Shown: positions 57,145-64,000 of the stretch, one piece after another | How the letters are laid out: each line of letters opens with the position of its first letter | How positions within the stretch are numbered: position 1 is the stretch's first letter | Position numbers and translations under genes: made by a program | The notes under the pieces: generated by a model | Told to the model about the DNA's origin: nothing | Databases searched by the model: none | What the model saw: only the letters and a program-made list of their open reading frames with translations | Assembly: GCF_900459405.1 (NCBI RefSeq) | Contig: NZ_UHFN01000007.1 | Coordinates: forward strand, 1,550,001-1,614,000 | From: Streptococcus hyointestinalis | GTDB lineage: Bacteria; Bacillota; Bacilli; Lactobacillales; Streptococcaceae | DNA: 64,000 nucleotides | Direction: 5' to 3'

Positions 57145-57895
57145 AATAATTACTAATCCATTTTGCGATTGGCTTTGGCCAAAACTGTTCATACATGAAT
57201 AAATCTTCTTTTGTGCGGGTATTATCCTTTATGGTGTTGCTCGTTTCAGAATCCTCATGGATACGGTGAAACATCAACTGCTCTGGCACATAGTCAAAGC
57301 GCCCTTTCTTTTTAGCAATCTCTGCCCAAGCAAACCAGTCAATCGACACTTTCATTTCAGGGTCAAATTGGAAGTCTGACAGTTTTTCAAGATTATAGGT
57401 CACAGCAGGACAAGAGATAGGATTGCCCAGCGAAAGCACACGACGACGCCACCATTTCCATGACGGAAATACCGCTAAAGTGCCTAGCATAAGGCGCTTG
57501 ATTTTGAGATTGGTGTTTACCGTGACCTTCTGGTTATTTTTAAACTCATAGTAATCACTGTAGGCAATCAAAGTCTTTGGCGACATTTTTGCCATAATTT
57601 TTTGAGCATAGCCGGGCTCGTAGTAGTCATCCTGATGTGCTATGGTGACATAAGGCGTTGTCACAAACGATAGCGCTGCATTCCAGTCTTTACCGATAGA
57701 ACCGCCAGTTGCCGTATAATATGGAATGTGATACTGCTTACACAAATCCTCAATATAGCGGCTTGGAGTAGAGGTATAAAGCAAAATCTCTGATGAATAA
57801 GTCTGCTGCTTGAGAGAGGCAATACACTCACCAAGATAAGGGCTATCCCCATAAGCGCAAACAACAAAGCTATGATTAGTCACGCTTGTCACCAT
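57089..57895 (-). CDS. Family 2 glycosyltransferase of the cell-wall polysaccharide cluster
   Basis: 268 residues with a GT-A fold: FVVCAYGDSPYLGECIASL at the N-terminus and the metal-binding region AHQDDYYEPGYA (HQDD in place of DxD). IGKDWNAALSFV and SIDWFAWAEIAKKKG follow. No transmembrane helix. It overlaps the DUF2304 gene upstream by 20 bp and the GacH-type gene downstream by about 56 bp, so translation is likely coupled. Sugar and acceptor unknown. Confidence 0.83.
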   Translation of the reverse strand: MVTSVTNHSFVVCAYGDSPYLGECIASLKQQTYSSEILLYTSTPSRYIEDLCKQYHIPYYTATGGSIGKDWNAALSFVTTPYVTIAHQDDYYEPGYAQKIMAKMSPKTLIAYSDYYEFKNNQKVTVNTNLKIKRLMLGTLAVFPSWKWWRRRVLSLGNPISCPAVTYNLEKLSDFQFDPEMKVSIDWFAWAEIAKKKGRFDYVPEQLMFHRIHEDSETSNTIKDNTRTKEDLFMYEQFWPKPIAKWISNYYEKSQQSNTTDTKEGKFF

Positions 57896-58229
57896 CCTCT
57901 CTAATATCTTTTTTAACCATAGATACCTCTTGGATGAGGTCTTTAATAGCCTCTTTTTGCTTTGAAATCTGAATGGTTTGGAAAAAGAGCAAAACCATCA
58001 GTAAAATAACCGCTAAAAACAGGACAAAGTTGGAAGTTAGTTGAAAGCCTAGTATTCTGCTAAACCAACCTGGAATAGAAGGAAATAACGCACAAATCAC
58101 CATCAAAATCCCTAACACCAACCACATAGCAGCTTGGTCAAAGAGAATTTTATTTTTATTGATCCCTCGGATGACAAAATATAAAAATAGCAAAGCTGTC
58201 ACTAAGATGACAAGAGAAAATATGGACAT
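57876..58229 (-). CDS. DUF2304 small membrane protein (GacJ-like)
   Basis: 117 residues with three hydrophobic segments (about 3-20, 34-50 and 66-88) and a charged cytoplasmic tail (IQISKQKEAIKDLIQEVSMV). This matches DUF2304 proteins such as GacJ, which in S. pyogenes binds and stimulates the GtrB-type transferase GacI. The two genes share one base here (58229), the same pairing. Confidence 0.82.
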   Translation of the reverse strand: MSIFSLVILVTALLFLYFVIRGINKNKILFDQAAMWLVLGILMVICALFPSIPGWFSRILGFQLTSNFVLFLAVILLMVLLFFQTIQISKQKEAIKDLIQEVSMVKKDIREDGDKRD

Positions 58230-58951
58230 TACTCACTCTCCTTCATAAAGACTGCCACAACAATAGACAAACAAACCTCTAACATATAGCGAATGGATTT
58301 GAAAGGCGTAATCGAGGATTGCCCACCTGAGCGGTCATACATATTAGCTGGACACTCGACCACTCGTTTTTTACGCTTTAGGACATGTACCGTTGACTCT
58401 GGCTCTGGGTATTTTCTCGGATAGCGCTTAGCAAACTGAGCGATAATTTCTTTATTAGCTAAGCGGTAACCTGATGTGGTATCATAGATTTTTTGACCTG
58501 TCACAAGTTTCATCATAAAGGAGATGACGTTGATACCAAAGCGGCGCATGAAGGTCGTTTGAAACTCTGAACGCACATCTCCGACAAAGCGTGACCCAAT
58601 CACAAGATCTGCTTTGCCTCCTTTGATAGGCTCTAGAAGACTTGGTAGCGATGTAATATCGTGCTGACCGTCTCCATCAAACTGAACTGCCACATCATAG
58701 CCATGTCTAGTAGCGTACTTGTAACCTGTCTGAACGGCTCCACCAATTCCCAAGTTTGAAATCAGGTGAATGGCATTGAGATGATGACTATCCAAAATCT
58801 CCTTTGTTCTATCTGTTGACCCGTCATTGATGACGATATAGTCTAGAACAAAGTCCAGCTGCCTTTGCTCTCTATAGTCTAAAATCGACTGCACCGTCTT
58901 TAAAATACTCTCTTCCTCATTGTAAGCAGGAATGATTACTAATACTTTCAT
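58229..58951 (-). CDS. GacI/GtrB-like polyprenyl-phosphate glycosyltransferase
   Basis: Family 2 (DPM1-like) transferase, 240 residues: VLVIIPAYNEEESILKTVQS, IVINDGSTDRTKEIL, and DGDGQHD in VAVQFDGDGQHDITSLPSLL as the metal site, with IGSRFVGDVRSEFQ and DTTSGYRLANKEII. No multi-pass membrane tail, in line with a need for the DUF2304 partner next to it. It probably makes lipid-linked GlcNAc or glucose for side-chain addition outside the membrane. Confidence 0.85.
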   Translation of the reverse strand: MKVLVIIPAYNEEESILKTVQSILDYREQRQLDFVLDYIVINDGSTDRTKEILDSHHLNAIHLISNLGIGGAVQTGYKYATRHGYDVAVQFDGDGQHDITSLPSLLEPIKGGKADLVIGSRFVGDVRSEFQTTFMRRFGINVISFMMKLVTGQKIYDTTSGYRLANKEIIAQFAKRYPRKYPEPESTVHVLKRKKRVVECPANMYDRSGGQSSITPFKSIRYMLEVCLSIVVAVFMKESE

Positions 58952-58957
58952 ACGTTA

Positions 58958-60217
58958 TTATCCTTCATTTAGTAATTTCTTTGTCAGTAAAAAAACACTG
59001 ATACTCAGCACCAAAAAAACAATCATGGCAATCAAAAAACTATATGCGGCACCAAGCATCCCTAACTTTGTAATCAAAGGCGTTGAAATCATCTTTGACA
59101 CAATAAAGGTCACTATATAGACAACCATAAAATTCACTTGTTTTCTAAAGATAGTCATCATATTACCAATGACCGAAGCTAGCACATTAAAAATACCACC
59201 GAGCAGTAAAATCACAAACTCCCATTTATACTGCGTCAAAGGAACGCCATACAAAAGTCCAAGTACTTCTGTTCCTACCAAATAACCAGCTACTATTACA
59301 AATAGACCAAAGCCCAGCAAAATCAGAATGAGCTTTCCAAAAGAGCTATAAAACTGACGGTAGTCCTTGTCTAGCCATACCCTTGATAAATCTGTGATTA
59401 AGGGACGTAAAATGATCAACAGCAAGGACATGATAAAAGTCGGCATAAAGAGGATGTTAAAATCCCTCTGAAGCCCTGTCTGCAACTGCCCTGATGACAG
59501 TAAACCATCAATGACTAATTTAGGTTCATTAAAGATATAGTTAATTAAAAAACCACTAAAAAACAAGGGAAAGCAAGTAACTAGCACAGACCAGATTTGC
59601 TTGGCTTGCAAACGACGTCGCCACGTTATCGTATGACCAAAATGGCGTGACATATATCTAAAATCCAACAAGAAAGTCAGCAATACATTTAAGCCAAAAA
59701 TACCTAAGCAAGCTAACAAAAGCGAACCTGTCAAGAGCAATATGAGGTAGAAACTAATCATGATGACAATGCTTCTGAAAAAAAGGATTTTTCCAGCTAA
59801 GTCAGAGCGCTCATGTTGTTGGAAAAAGCCTTGAAACACATCTGAAAAAGCATCTACCGCACGGCTCATCACCAAGATAAGAAAGATTAAGGTCTTTTCA
59901 GCAGTATAGTGGCTAACAACTGCAAAGATAAAGGTTGAGCCAATCATGAGCAAAATTGTCACAATTCTAGTTTCCAAATACACTTGAAAATCAAACTTCT
60001 CACGCACATCAGTCGCTTGATAATCCCGAACCTGAAACAAACCAACTACAAACAACTGCTGCCCAAGCGAATAAATAATTCCAAATAAATCTGAGGACTC
60101 TGGTGACAACAACCTGGCAGCAAATATCAAAAGGACTGTTGAAATTACAGAAGACGAAACTGAGCCAATCATATTCCAAATATAATTGCTCTTTTCATTT
60201 ATAGCGTTACGTGTCAT
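58958..60217 (-). CDS. Polysaccharide flippase (Wzx/MATE-like, GacK position)
   Basis: 419 residues with about twelve transmembrane helices, from SNYIWNMIGSVSSSVISTVL at the N-terminus to SFLIAMIVFLVLSISVFLLT. A MOP-superfamily oligosaccharide or lipid-linked sugar exporter. It lies 6 bp upstream of the GacI-like gene, where S. pyogenes gacK, the proposed flippase for the lipid-linked side-chain sugar, belongs. Substrate inferred from context. Confidence 0.83.
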   Translation of the reverse strand: MTRNAINEKSNYIWNMIGSVSSSVISTVLLIFAARLLSPESSDLFGIIYSLGQQLFVVGLFQVRDYQATDVREKFDFQVYLETRIVTILLMIGSTFIFAVVSHYTAEKTLIFLILVMSRAVDAFSDVFQGFFQQHERSDLAGKILFFRSIVIMISFYLILLLTGSLLLACLGIFGLNVLLTFLLDFRYMSRHFGHTITWRRRLQAKQIWSVLVTCFPLFFSGFLINYIFNEPKLVIDGLLSSGQLQTGLQRDFNILFMPTFIMSLLLIILRPLITDLSRVWLDKDYRQFYSSFGKLILILLGFGLFVIVAGYLVGTEVLGLLYGVPLTQYKWEFVILLLGGIFNVLASVIGNMMTIFRKQVNFMVVYIVTFIVSKMISTPLITKLGMLGAAYSFLIAMIVFLVLSISVFLLTKKLLNEG

Positions 60218-60220
60218 AAA

Positions 60221-61183
60221 TTAGCCTTTACAGTAAAAACGAGCAAAGAGGGGAATGAGTTTACATTTTTCCATAATGGAAAAACTTGAAACAATGAAGC
60301 GAACCTTAAGAGACTCTCCTTTTAGTTGTTTATTAAAGAATGGAGAGAGGTTTGATTGTAATTTTTTTCGTTCAATATAGCGGTATACTCTACTATGCTC
60401 CTCTACAAAGCGACTCGTACTGGCACTGCGCCCTGAATAAAGTAGATAGTAGATATAAAAGCGTTTGAAATAATACTTTTGAATACTATCTAAATTTTCT
60501 TGTTTACTTAATATAGCGTCAAATAAGTACAAAATATCAATATTAGGTTTAAATCCAACATGGTCTGTATTAGAGATACTCTCAGTATTAAAATACCAAT
60601 TATAACCAATGTAATCAATGACCGTAACTTTTTTTGCAAATGAGTAAGCCAAGAGATTAAAGTAAACATCCTCACCTATTCCATAATCAAGAAATTCCAG
60701 ATTATGCTGTACTAAAAACGCTCTACGATACAACTTTGCCCACGGTGCTATGACCATATATTTTGCCCAATCGGTGGTATTTAAGTGCTGTTGGTGTAAT
60801 ACTTTACTATCACTAACACGCTGGTAGCCTCCTACCACTATATCGGCATAAACTTTTGACACTTCAGAATAAAACGTCGAACAATAATCTTTATTGATAT
60901 AGTCATCATTATCAACAAACATAATATATTCACCTTGCGCTAAGGTTATTCCTCTATTACGTGTTTTAGCAACCCCCTCATTTTCCTTATCAACTACCTT
61001 AACTCTCTCATCTATTGCTGCATAATAGTTTAAAATACTAAGAGAATCATCTTTGGAGCCGTCATTTAACAAAAGTAACTCAAAGTCTGTAAAGTCTTGT
61101 TCTAAAATAGAATCAATACATTTTGCAATATGTTTTTGAGCATTATACACGGGGATAATAATGGAAATAGCAGGTTGTTTCAT
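60221..61183 (-). CDS. Family 2 glycosyltransferase
   Basis: 320 residues: ISIIIPVYNAQKHIAKCIDS, LLNDGSKDDSLSIL and the DND metal motif in YIMFVDNDDYINKDYC; later GIGEDVYFNLLAY corresponds to the ED catalytic region. C-terminal part basic with KRFYIYYLLYSGR. 3 bp upstream of the flippase gene. Sugar specificity unknown; likely extends or decorates the cell-wall polysaccharide. Confidence 0.86.
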   Translation of the reverse strand: MKQPAISIIIPVYNAQKHIAKCIDSILEQDFTDFELLLLNDGSKDDSLSILNYYAAIDERVKVVDKENEGVAKTRNRGITLAQGEYIMFVDNDDYINKDYCSTFYSEVSKVYADIVVGGYQRVSDSKVLHQQHLNTTDWAKYMVIAPWAKLYRRAFLVQHNLEFLDYGIGEDVYFNLLAYSFAKKVTVIDYIGYNWYFNTESISNTDHVGFKPNIDILYLFDAILSKQENLDSIQKYYFKRFYIYYLLYSGRSASTSRFVEEHSRVYRYIERKKLQSNLSPFFNKQLKGESLKVRFIVSSFSIMEKCKLIPLFARFYCKG

Positions 61184-61219
61184 AAAATTACTTTCTATAT
61201 CGTTAGTTATTGTCCAGTA

Positions 61220-62695
61220 TTACATCATTGAGATACTTAAAAGAAGCATCGCTACAGTTGAGTACAGACTGGTTTGTAAGACAAGTGAGTCAGAAATGGT
61301 ACCAATCGTTATTTGTTTGGGTTTAAAGGAAGTGATAACAGCTAGTATCAAAATATACAGGCTAATGTAATAACGCCCTTGTACACCTAGAACTTCAAAG
61401 TGACCAACAGGTGTCCATGTCAAGAACATAACCCCAGTAACCCCTAGCACAATAGCTGAGCTAACGGCAATGATACCAAAGCGTGTCCAGTTGCTAAGCT
61501 TAATCTTACCAAGATTGAAAAAGACAATCGTTGCATATAAAAGCAAGAAATAAACGTAAAAGTTGCTCATTGAAAGATCTAGCCAACCAAACTCATAGAG
61601 CTGCCCTAAGTGAGCTCCAAAATTCAAGAACTCTTTTAAAATAACAGGGACATAAATATTCGGTTGTGTTATGAAATTATGCAATTGTTTTGGCAAGCTC
61701 ACATTTGGCAAACTCATATTGGAGCCAAGCTGGCTTGTCGTTTTATACCAAATCGCTGTTGCAAATAGCAAAGCAATGATGGCGATAAAAGAAGACCAGT
61801 ACAGTTTTGCTGATTTGAAACGCTTTTTAGGGATAAAAATCAAGAGCCCAGCAAAAGCCACAAACGGTAATTTGGATAGCATGACCAAAGCACAGATAAC
61901 GATGTAAGTCATCATGTGACCAATATCGATTGGCTTCTTCCTCTCAATCAAATAAAGGAAAAAACCAACAGCAAGCAACTGATAGCCAAGAGCAGTGCCA
62001 TCTTGGTTATAAGAACCTGAAAGAGCTATACTCATCGGAAATGTTGCTCCTAAAAACATCAACTGACTAAAGCGGCCACTAAGCTTAATGGCTAACACAG
62101 CGAGAAAACCATAAAATAAAGCATTGCAAATACGCCCTATGTAATAAATAAAACCAACATTAAGGTGCAATAATTTTCCTATTGCAATACCAATAGCTTG
62201 TGGGAGGTAACTCAAAAAGCTATATTGATTTGTTCCACGGTAATCCATCTCACCCTTTGCAAAAGGTATCATTTTATCACTACTAGGGATTGAAAAAAGA
62301 TTTGTTTGGGTTATTTTAACCTTAGCTTGGTTATTTACTTGTCGATAATCCTCTGAAATAAGGAGATTTTTAGGATTGTCATCAAGATTAATCTCACCTG
62401 ATGCTACTTTTAAGGAACGTGCAAAATGTACTGGCTCATCTGGTGTATTTAAAATCGGCGTCACAAGCGCACTAGAAACACCTAAGAAAGCAATGAACAC
62501 ATATAATCCCTTAGTGTTTTGCTTGTCCAACAAATGAGGTAATAACAAACTCACCAACAGAAAAATAGTCGTCACCATATAGACAAGCTTAGGAATACCA
62601 ACCTCACCAGGGTAAGCAATCAACACAGCACAAGCTACCAATAGAAGAGCCAAGCTATACTTATAATTTTGTTTGATTAACTGTCTCACTTCCAT
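61220..62695 (-). CDS. DUF2142 family polytopic membrane protein
   Basis: 491 residues with about twelve hydrophobic segments and an extracellular loop beginning TPILNTPDEPVHFARSLKVA, the acidic PDEP motif typical of DUF2142 and reminiscent of GT-C glycosyltransferases. It would fit a transferase that uses a polyprenyl-phosphate sugar outside the membrane, such as GacL, but the similarity is only in layout. 36 bp before the glycosyltransferase gene and 6 bp after the rhamnosyltransferase-like gene. Confidence 0.82.
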   Translation of the reverse strand: MEVRQLIKQNYKYSLALLLVACAVLIAYPGEVGIPKLVYMVTTIFLLVSLLLPHLLDKQNTKGLYVFIAFLGVSSALVTPILNTPDEPVHFARSLKVASGEINLDDNPKNLLISEDYRQVNNQAKVKITQTNLFSIPSSDKMIPFAKGEMDYRGTNQYSFLSYLPQAIGIAIGKLLHLNVGFIYYIGRICNALFYGFLAVLAIKLSGRFSQLMFLGATFPMSIALSGSYNQDGTALGYQLLAVGFFLYLIERKKPIDIGHMMTYIVICALVMLSKLPFVAFAGLLIFIPKKRFKSAKLYWSSFIAIIALLFATAIWYKTTSQLGSNMSLPNVSLPKQLHNFITQPNIYVPVILKEFLNFGAHLGQLYEFGWLDLSMSNFYVYFLLLYATIVFFNLGKIKLSNWTRFGIIAVSSAIVLGVTGVMFLTWTPVGHFEVLGVQGRYYISLYILILAVITSFKPKQITIGTISDSLVLQTSLYSTVAMLLLSISMM

Positions 62696-62701
62696 CTTTT
62701 C

Positions 62702-63682
62702 TCAACCCTTTCTACTCTTTTCTAAGGAATATTTTGTATAGTCTCCCCCTATCTCAACACGATTGGCTAAACGTATACCTCGCCACTTCTCAATATGAAA
62801 GAGAGGATTTACCACTAGCCAATAAAGTTTTCGTTTCCACGAATATTGCTTATCATGAAGAATCTTAGAGCTGTCTTTAATACTAGCCTTTAGGCTGTTA
62901 CGCCAGACTGACACTATCGATACAGGATTTGTAGAACCACTATTTACACGAACATTATAAGTTTCATCAAAGATACGTTTTTTATACTCTGATAGTAGGA
63001 CATCATTAGAATGTTCCACAACAGCTTTACCATTATAAGCTTTAATATAGCCTGCATCTACAATATCCTTACCATACTCGTAATCTTCAGAATAAGGAAC
63101 ATTTCGATAGCCTATTTCATGTAACAAAAATTCTCTCGGAGCAGCTGAGCAAACATCACTATAAAAAGAAGCTTCTGTATAGTGTCCTTTTTGTTCAGGG
63201 GTATCTCTTGTCCATAAAGTAATCGCATCATTGACACCCTGATCATGAAATACAGCATTGATATCATATTTCATCGCTGGAAAGCAAGTTCTTCTAGGCT
63301 CTTGACGACCTAATACAGCCACAATTTTCTCATTCAATGCAAAAGGTGCAACCATTTCCGCTAACCACTTGTTGTTAGCTGGCACAGCATCTTGTGTCAA
63401 ATAAACGACAATGTCCCCTTTTGCCCATTCAGCTGCTTTTTGGCGTGTACCACCATGAGAATACTCTTTTTTAGGTAATTTAACCAATTGTAAATTTCCA
63501 TATTGTTCTGCAAACCTTTCGATAATAGCAACAGAATTATCTGAGGATTCGGAATCAGTGATGATAACATCCCATGAAAAATCTGTTTCTTGTTGATAAA
63601 GAGCGGTTAGAGTTTCCTCTAAATGGTCATTTTCTCCATTATAAACAGGTATAAAAACAGTTGCTTTAAGGTGTTTATCCAT
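62702..63682 (-). CDS. Family 2 glycosyltransferase, rhamnosyltransferase-like
   Basis: 326 residues: ATVFIPVYNGENDHLEETLT, ITDSESSDNSVAII, KEYSHGGTRQKAAEWAKGD and a DAVP in VVYLTQDAVPANNKWL at the DxD position, with YSEDYEYGKDIVDAGY. HGGTR and the TQDA motif are usual in rhamnosyltransferases of streptococcal rgp/gac clusters. It overlaps the upstream gene by 8 bp. Confidence 0.86.
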   Translation of the reverse strand: MDKHLKATVFIPVYNGENDHLEETLTALYQQETDFSWDVIITDSESSDNSVAIIERFAEQYGNLQLVKLPKKEYSHGGTRQKAAEWAKGDIVVYLTQDAVPANNKWLAEMVAPFALNEKIVAVLGRQEPRRTCFPAMKYDINAVFHDQGVNDAITLWTRDTPEQKGHYTEASFYSDVCSAAPREFLLHEIGYRNVPYSEDYEYGKDIVDAGYIKAYNGKAVVEHSNDVLLSEYKKRIFDETYNVRVNSGSTNPVSIVSVWRNSLKASIKDSSKILHDKQYSWKRKLYWLVVNPLFHIEKWRGIRLANRVEIGGDYTKYSLEKSRKG

Positions 63683-64000
63683 CTATAACCTCACGTTTGA
63701 TGATTTCTTCCACTTTTTGGTAACTTTCTTGCCAAGAAGCACCCTGATATTTTTGACTCATTTGCTCAGCGTGCTGATTAACGTCTTTACGTTCAACAGC
63801 ATTGCAAAGTTGCTGTGCTAACGCCACTGGATAGGCTTCTGTGTATAGAATATCCTCAGTCTCACCTAAAACCATGCGATTATTGTCTCCATCGTTCATG
63901 ACAGGAACACAACCTGCCACTAAAAGTTCTAATGGTAATAAAGACACATTTGTCAATGACAAGACCAGACATGCTACACTTTCATGATAGACCTGTGCTA
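63675..64000 (-). CDS. Glycosyltransferase (partial, 5' end outside window)
   Basis: The minus-strand frame is open to the window edge (108 codons visible, from AQVYHESVACLVLSLTNVSL). Motif LPLELLVAGCVPVMNDGDNN is the C-terminal nucleotide-sugar region of GT-B enzymes (families 1/4; WsaF-type rhamnosyltransferases are similar). The internal TTG near 63962 is not a convincing start because the upstream frame is clearly coding. Most of the protein lies beyond 64000. Confidence 0.82.
   Translation of the reverse strand, partial: AQVYHESVACLVLSLTNVSLLPLELLVAGCVPVMNDGDNNRMVLGETEDILYTEAYPVALAQQLCNAVERKDVNQHAEQMSQKYQGASWQESYQKVEEIIKREVIDG

Overview
The window reads as a low-GC Firmicute chromosome. 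It is almost certainly a Streptococcus, and the S. bovis/S. equinus group or a close relative is my best inference. Support comes from the streptococcal ezrA, gyrB, ddl, the rodA-type gene and ltaS-like genes, a GacH/GacI/GacJ-type rhamnose-polysaccharide module, a YSIRK/LPXTG surface protein, and IS30, IS110 and IS630 elements of types common in this genus. No rRNA, tRNA or CRISPR array was seen.

Layout. 1-3.3 kb: 3' part missing from ddl, then a PhzF-family gene and an RclA/Har-like flavoprotein reductase. 3.4-14.3 kb: transketolase and a complete L-ascorbate (ula) catabolic locus. It comprises PTS EIIC-EIIB-EIIA (ulaABC), ulaD, ulaE, ulaF, an F6P-aldolase-type transaldolase, a PRD-containing regulator and ulaG. 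ulaA and ulaG carry near-identical promoter modules, each with a CACACA-N4-TGTGTG dyad 33 bp upstream of the -10 and a catabolite-response (cre) site at the -35. 14.3-18.7 kb: ezrA, gyrB and a HAD phosphatase. 18.8-36.4 kb is an accessory region. It holds three 1164-bp IS30 copies (one split by an IS630), one IS110 element, a twice-hit galE remnant, a frameshifted small gene, a zinc alcohol dehydrogenase, rodA, a 2119-residue MucBP-type LPXTG adhesin with its own glycosyltransferase, and a fragment that may come from a relaxase. 36.4-52.3 kb is core: rlmD-like, recX, DUF402, DUF960, thiI plus a cysteine desulfurase, folC, gor, a YlbF-family gene, and the shikimate cluster (tyrA-aroC-aroB-aroE-aroD) behind an RlmI-type methyltransferase. 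52.4-64 kb: an LtaS-like enzyme, then, convergently, the distal end of a cell-wall polysaccharide operon running out of the window.

How the parts work together. UlaABC imports and phosphorylates ascorbate; UlaG opens the lactone; UlaD, UlaE and UlaF convert the product to D-xylulose-5-phosphate; transketolase (and possibly the aldolase) passes it into central metabolism. The shikimate genes feed chorismate and tyrosine. The polysaccharide genes fit a model in which side-chain sugars are loaded on a lipid carrier (GacI/GacJ type), flipped, attached to a rhamnan backbone and decorated with glycerol phosphate (GacH type).

The most interesting item is the IS110 element at 22929-24450. Because it sits in galE, the uninterrupted reading frame can be rebuilt and both ends fixed to a shared CT core. 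Joining right end to left end creates a TTGACT-17 bp-TATATT promoter that neither end has alone. The 5' noncoding end folds into the stem-loops expected of a bridge RNA. Its loops contain GGAAAG, complementary to the target (CT plus TTCC), and GTGTAAG, able to pair with the element's own left end. This looks like an intact bridge-RNA-guided recombinase system. All statements come from reading the sequence by eye; no database search or folding program was run.
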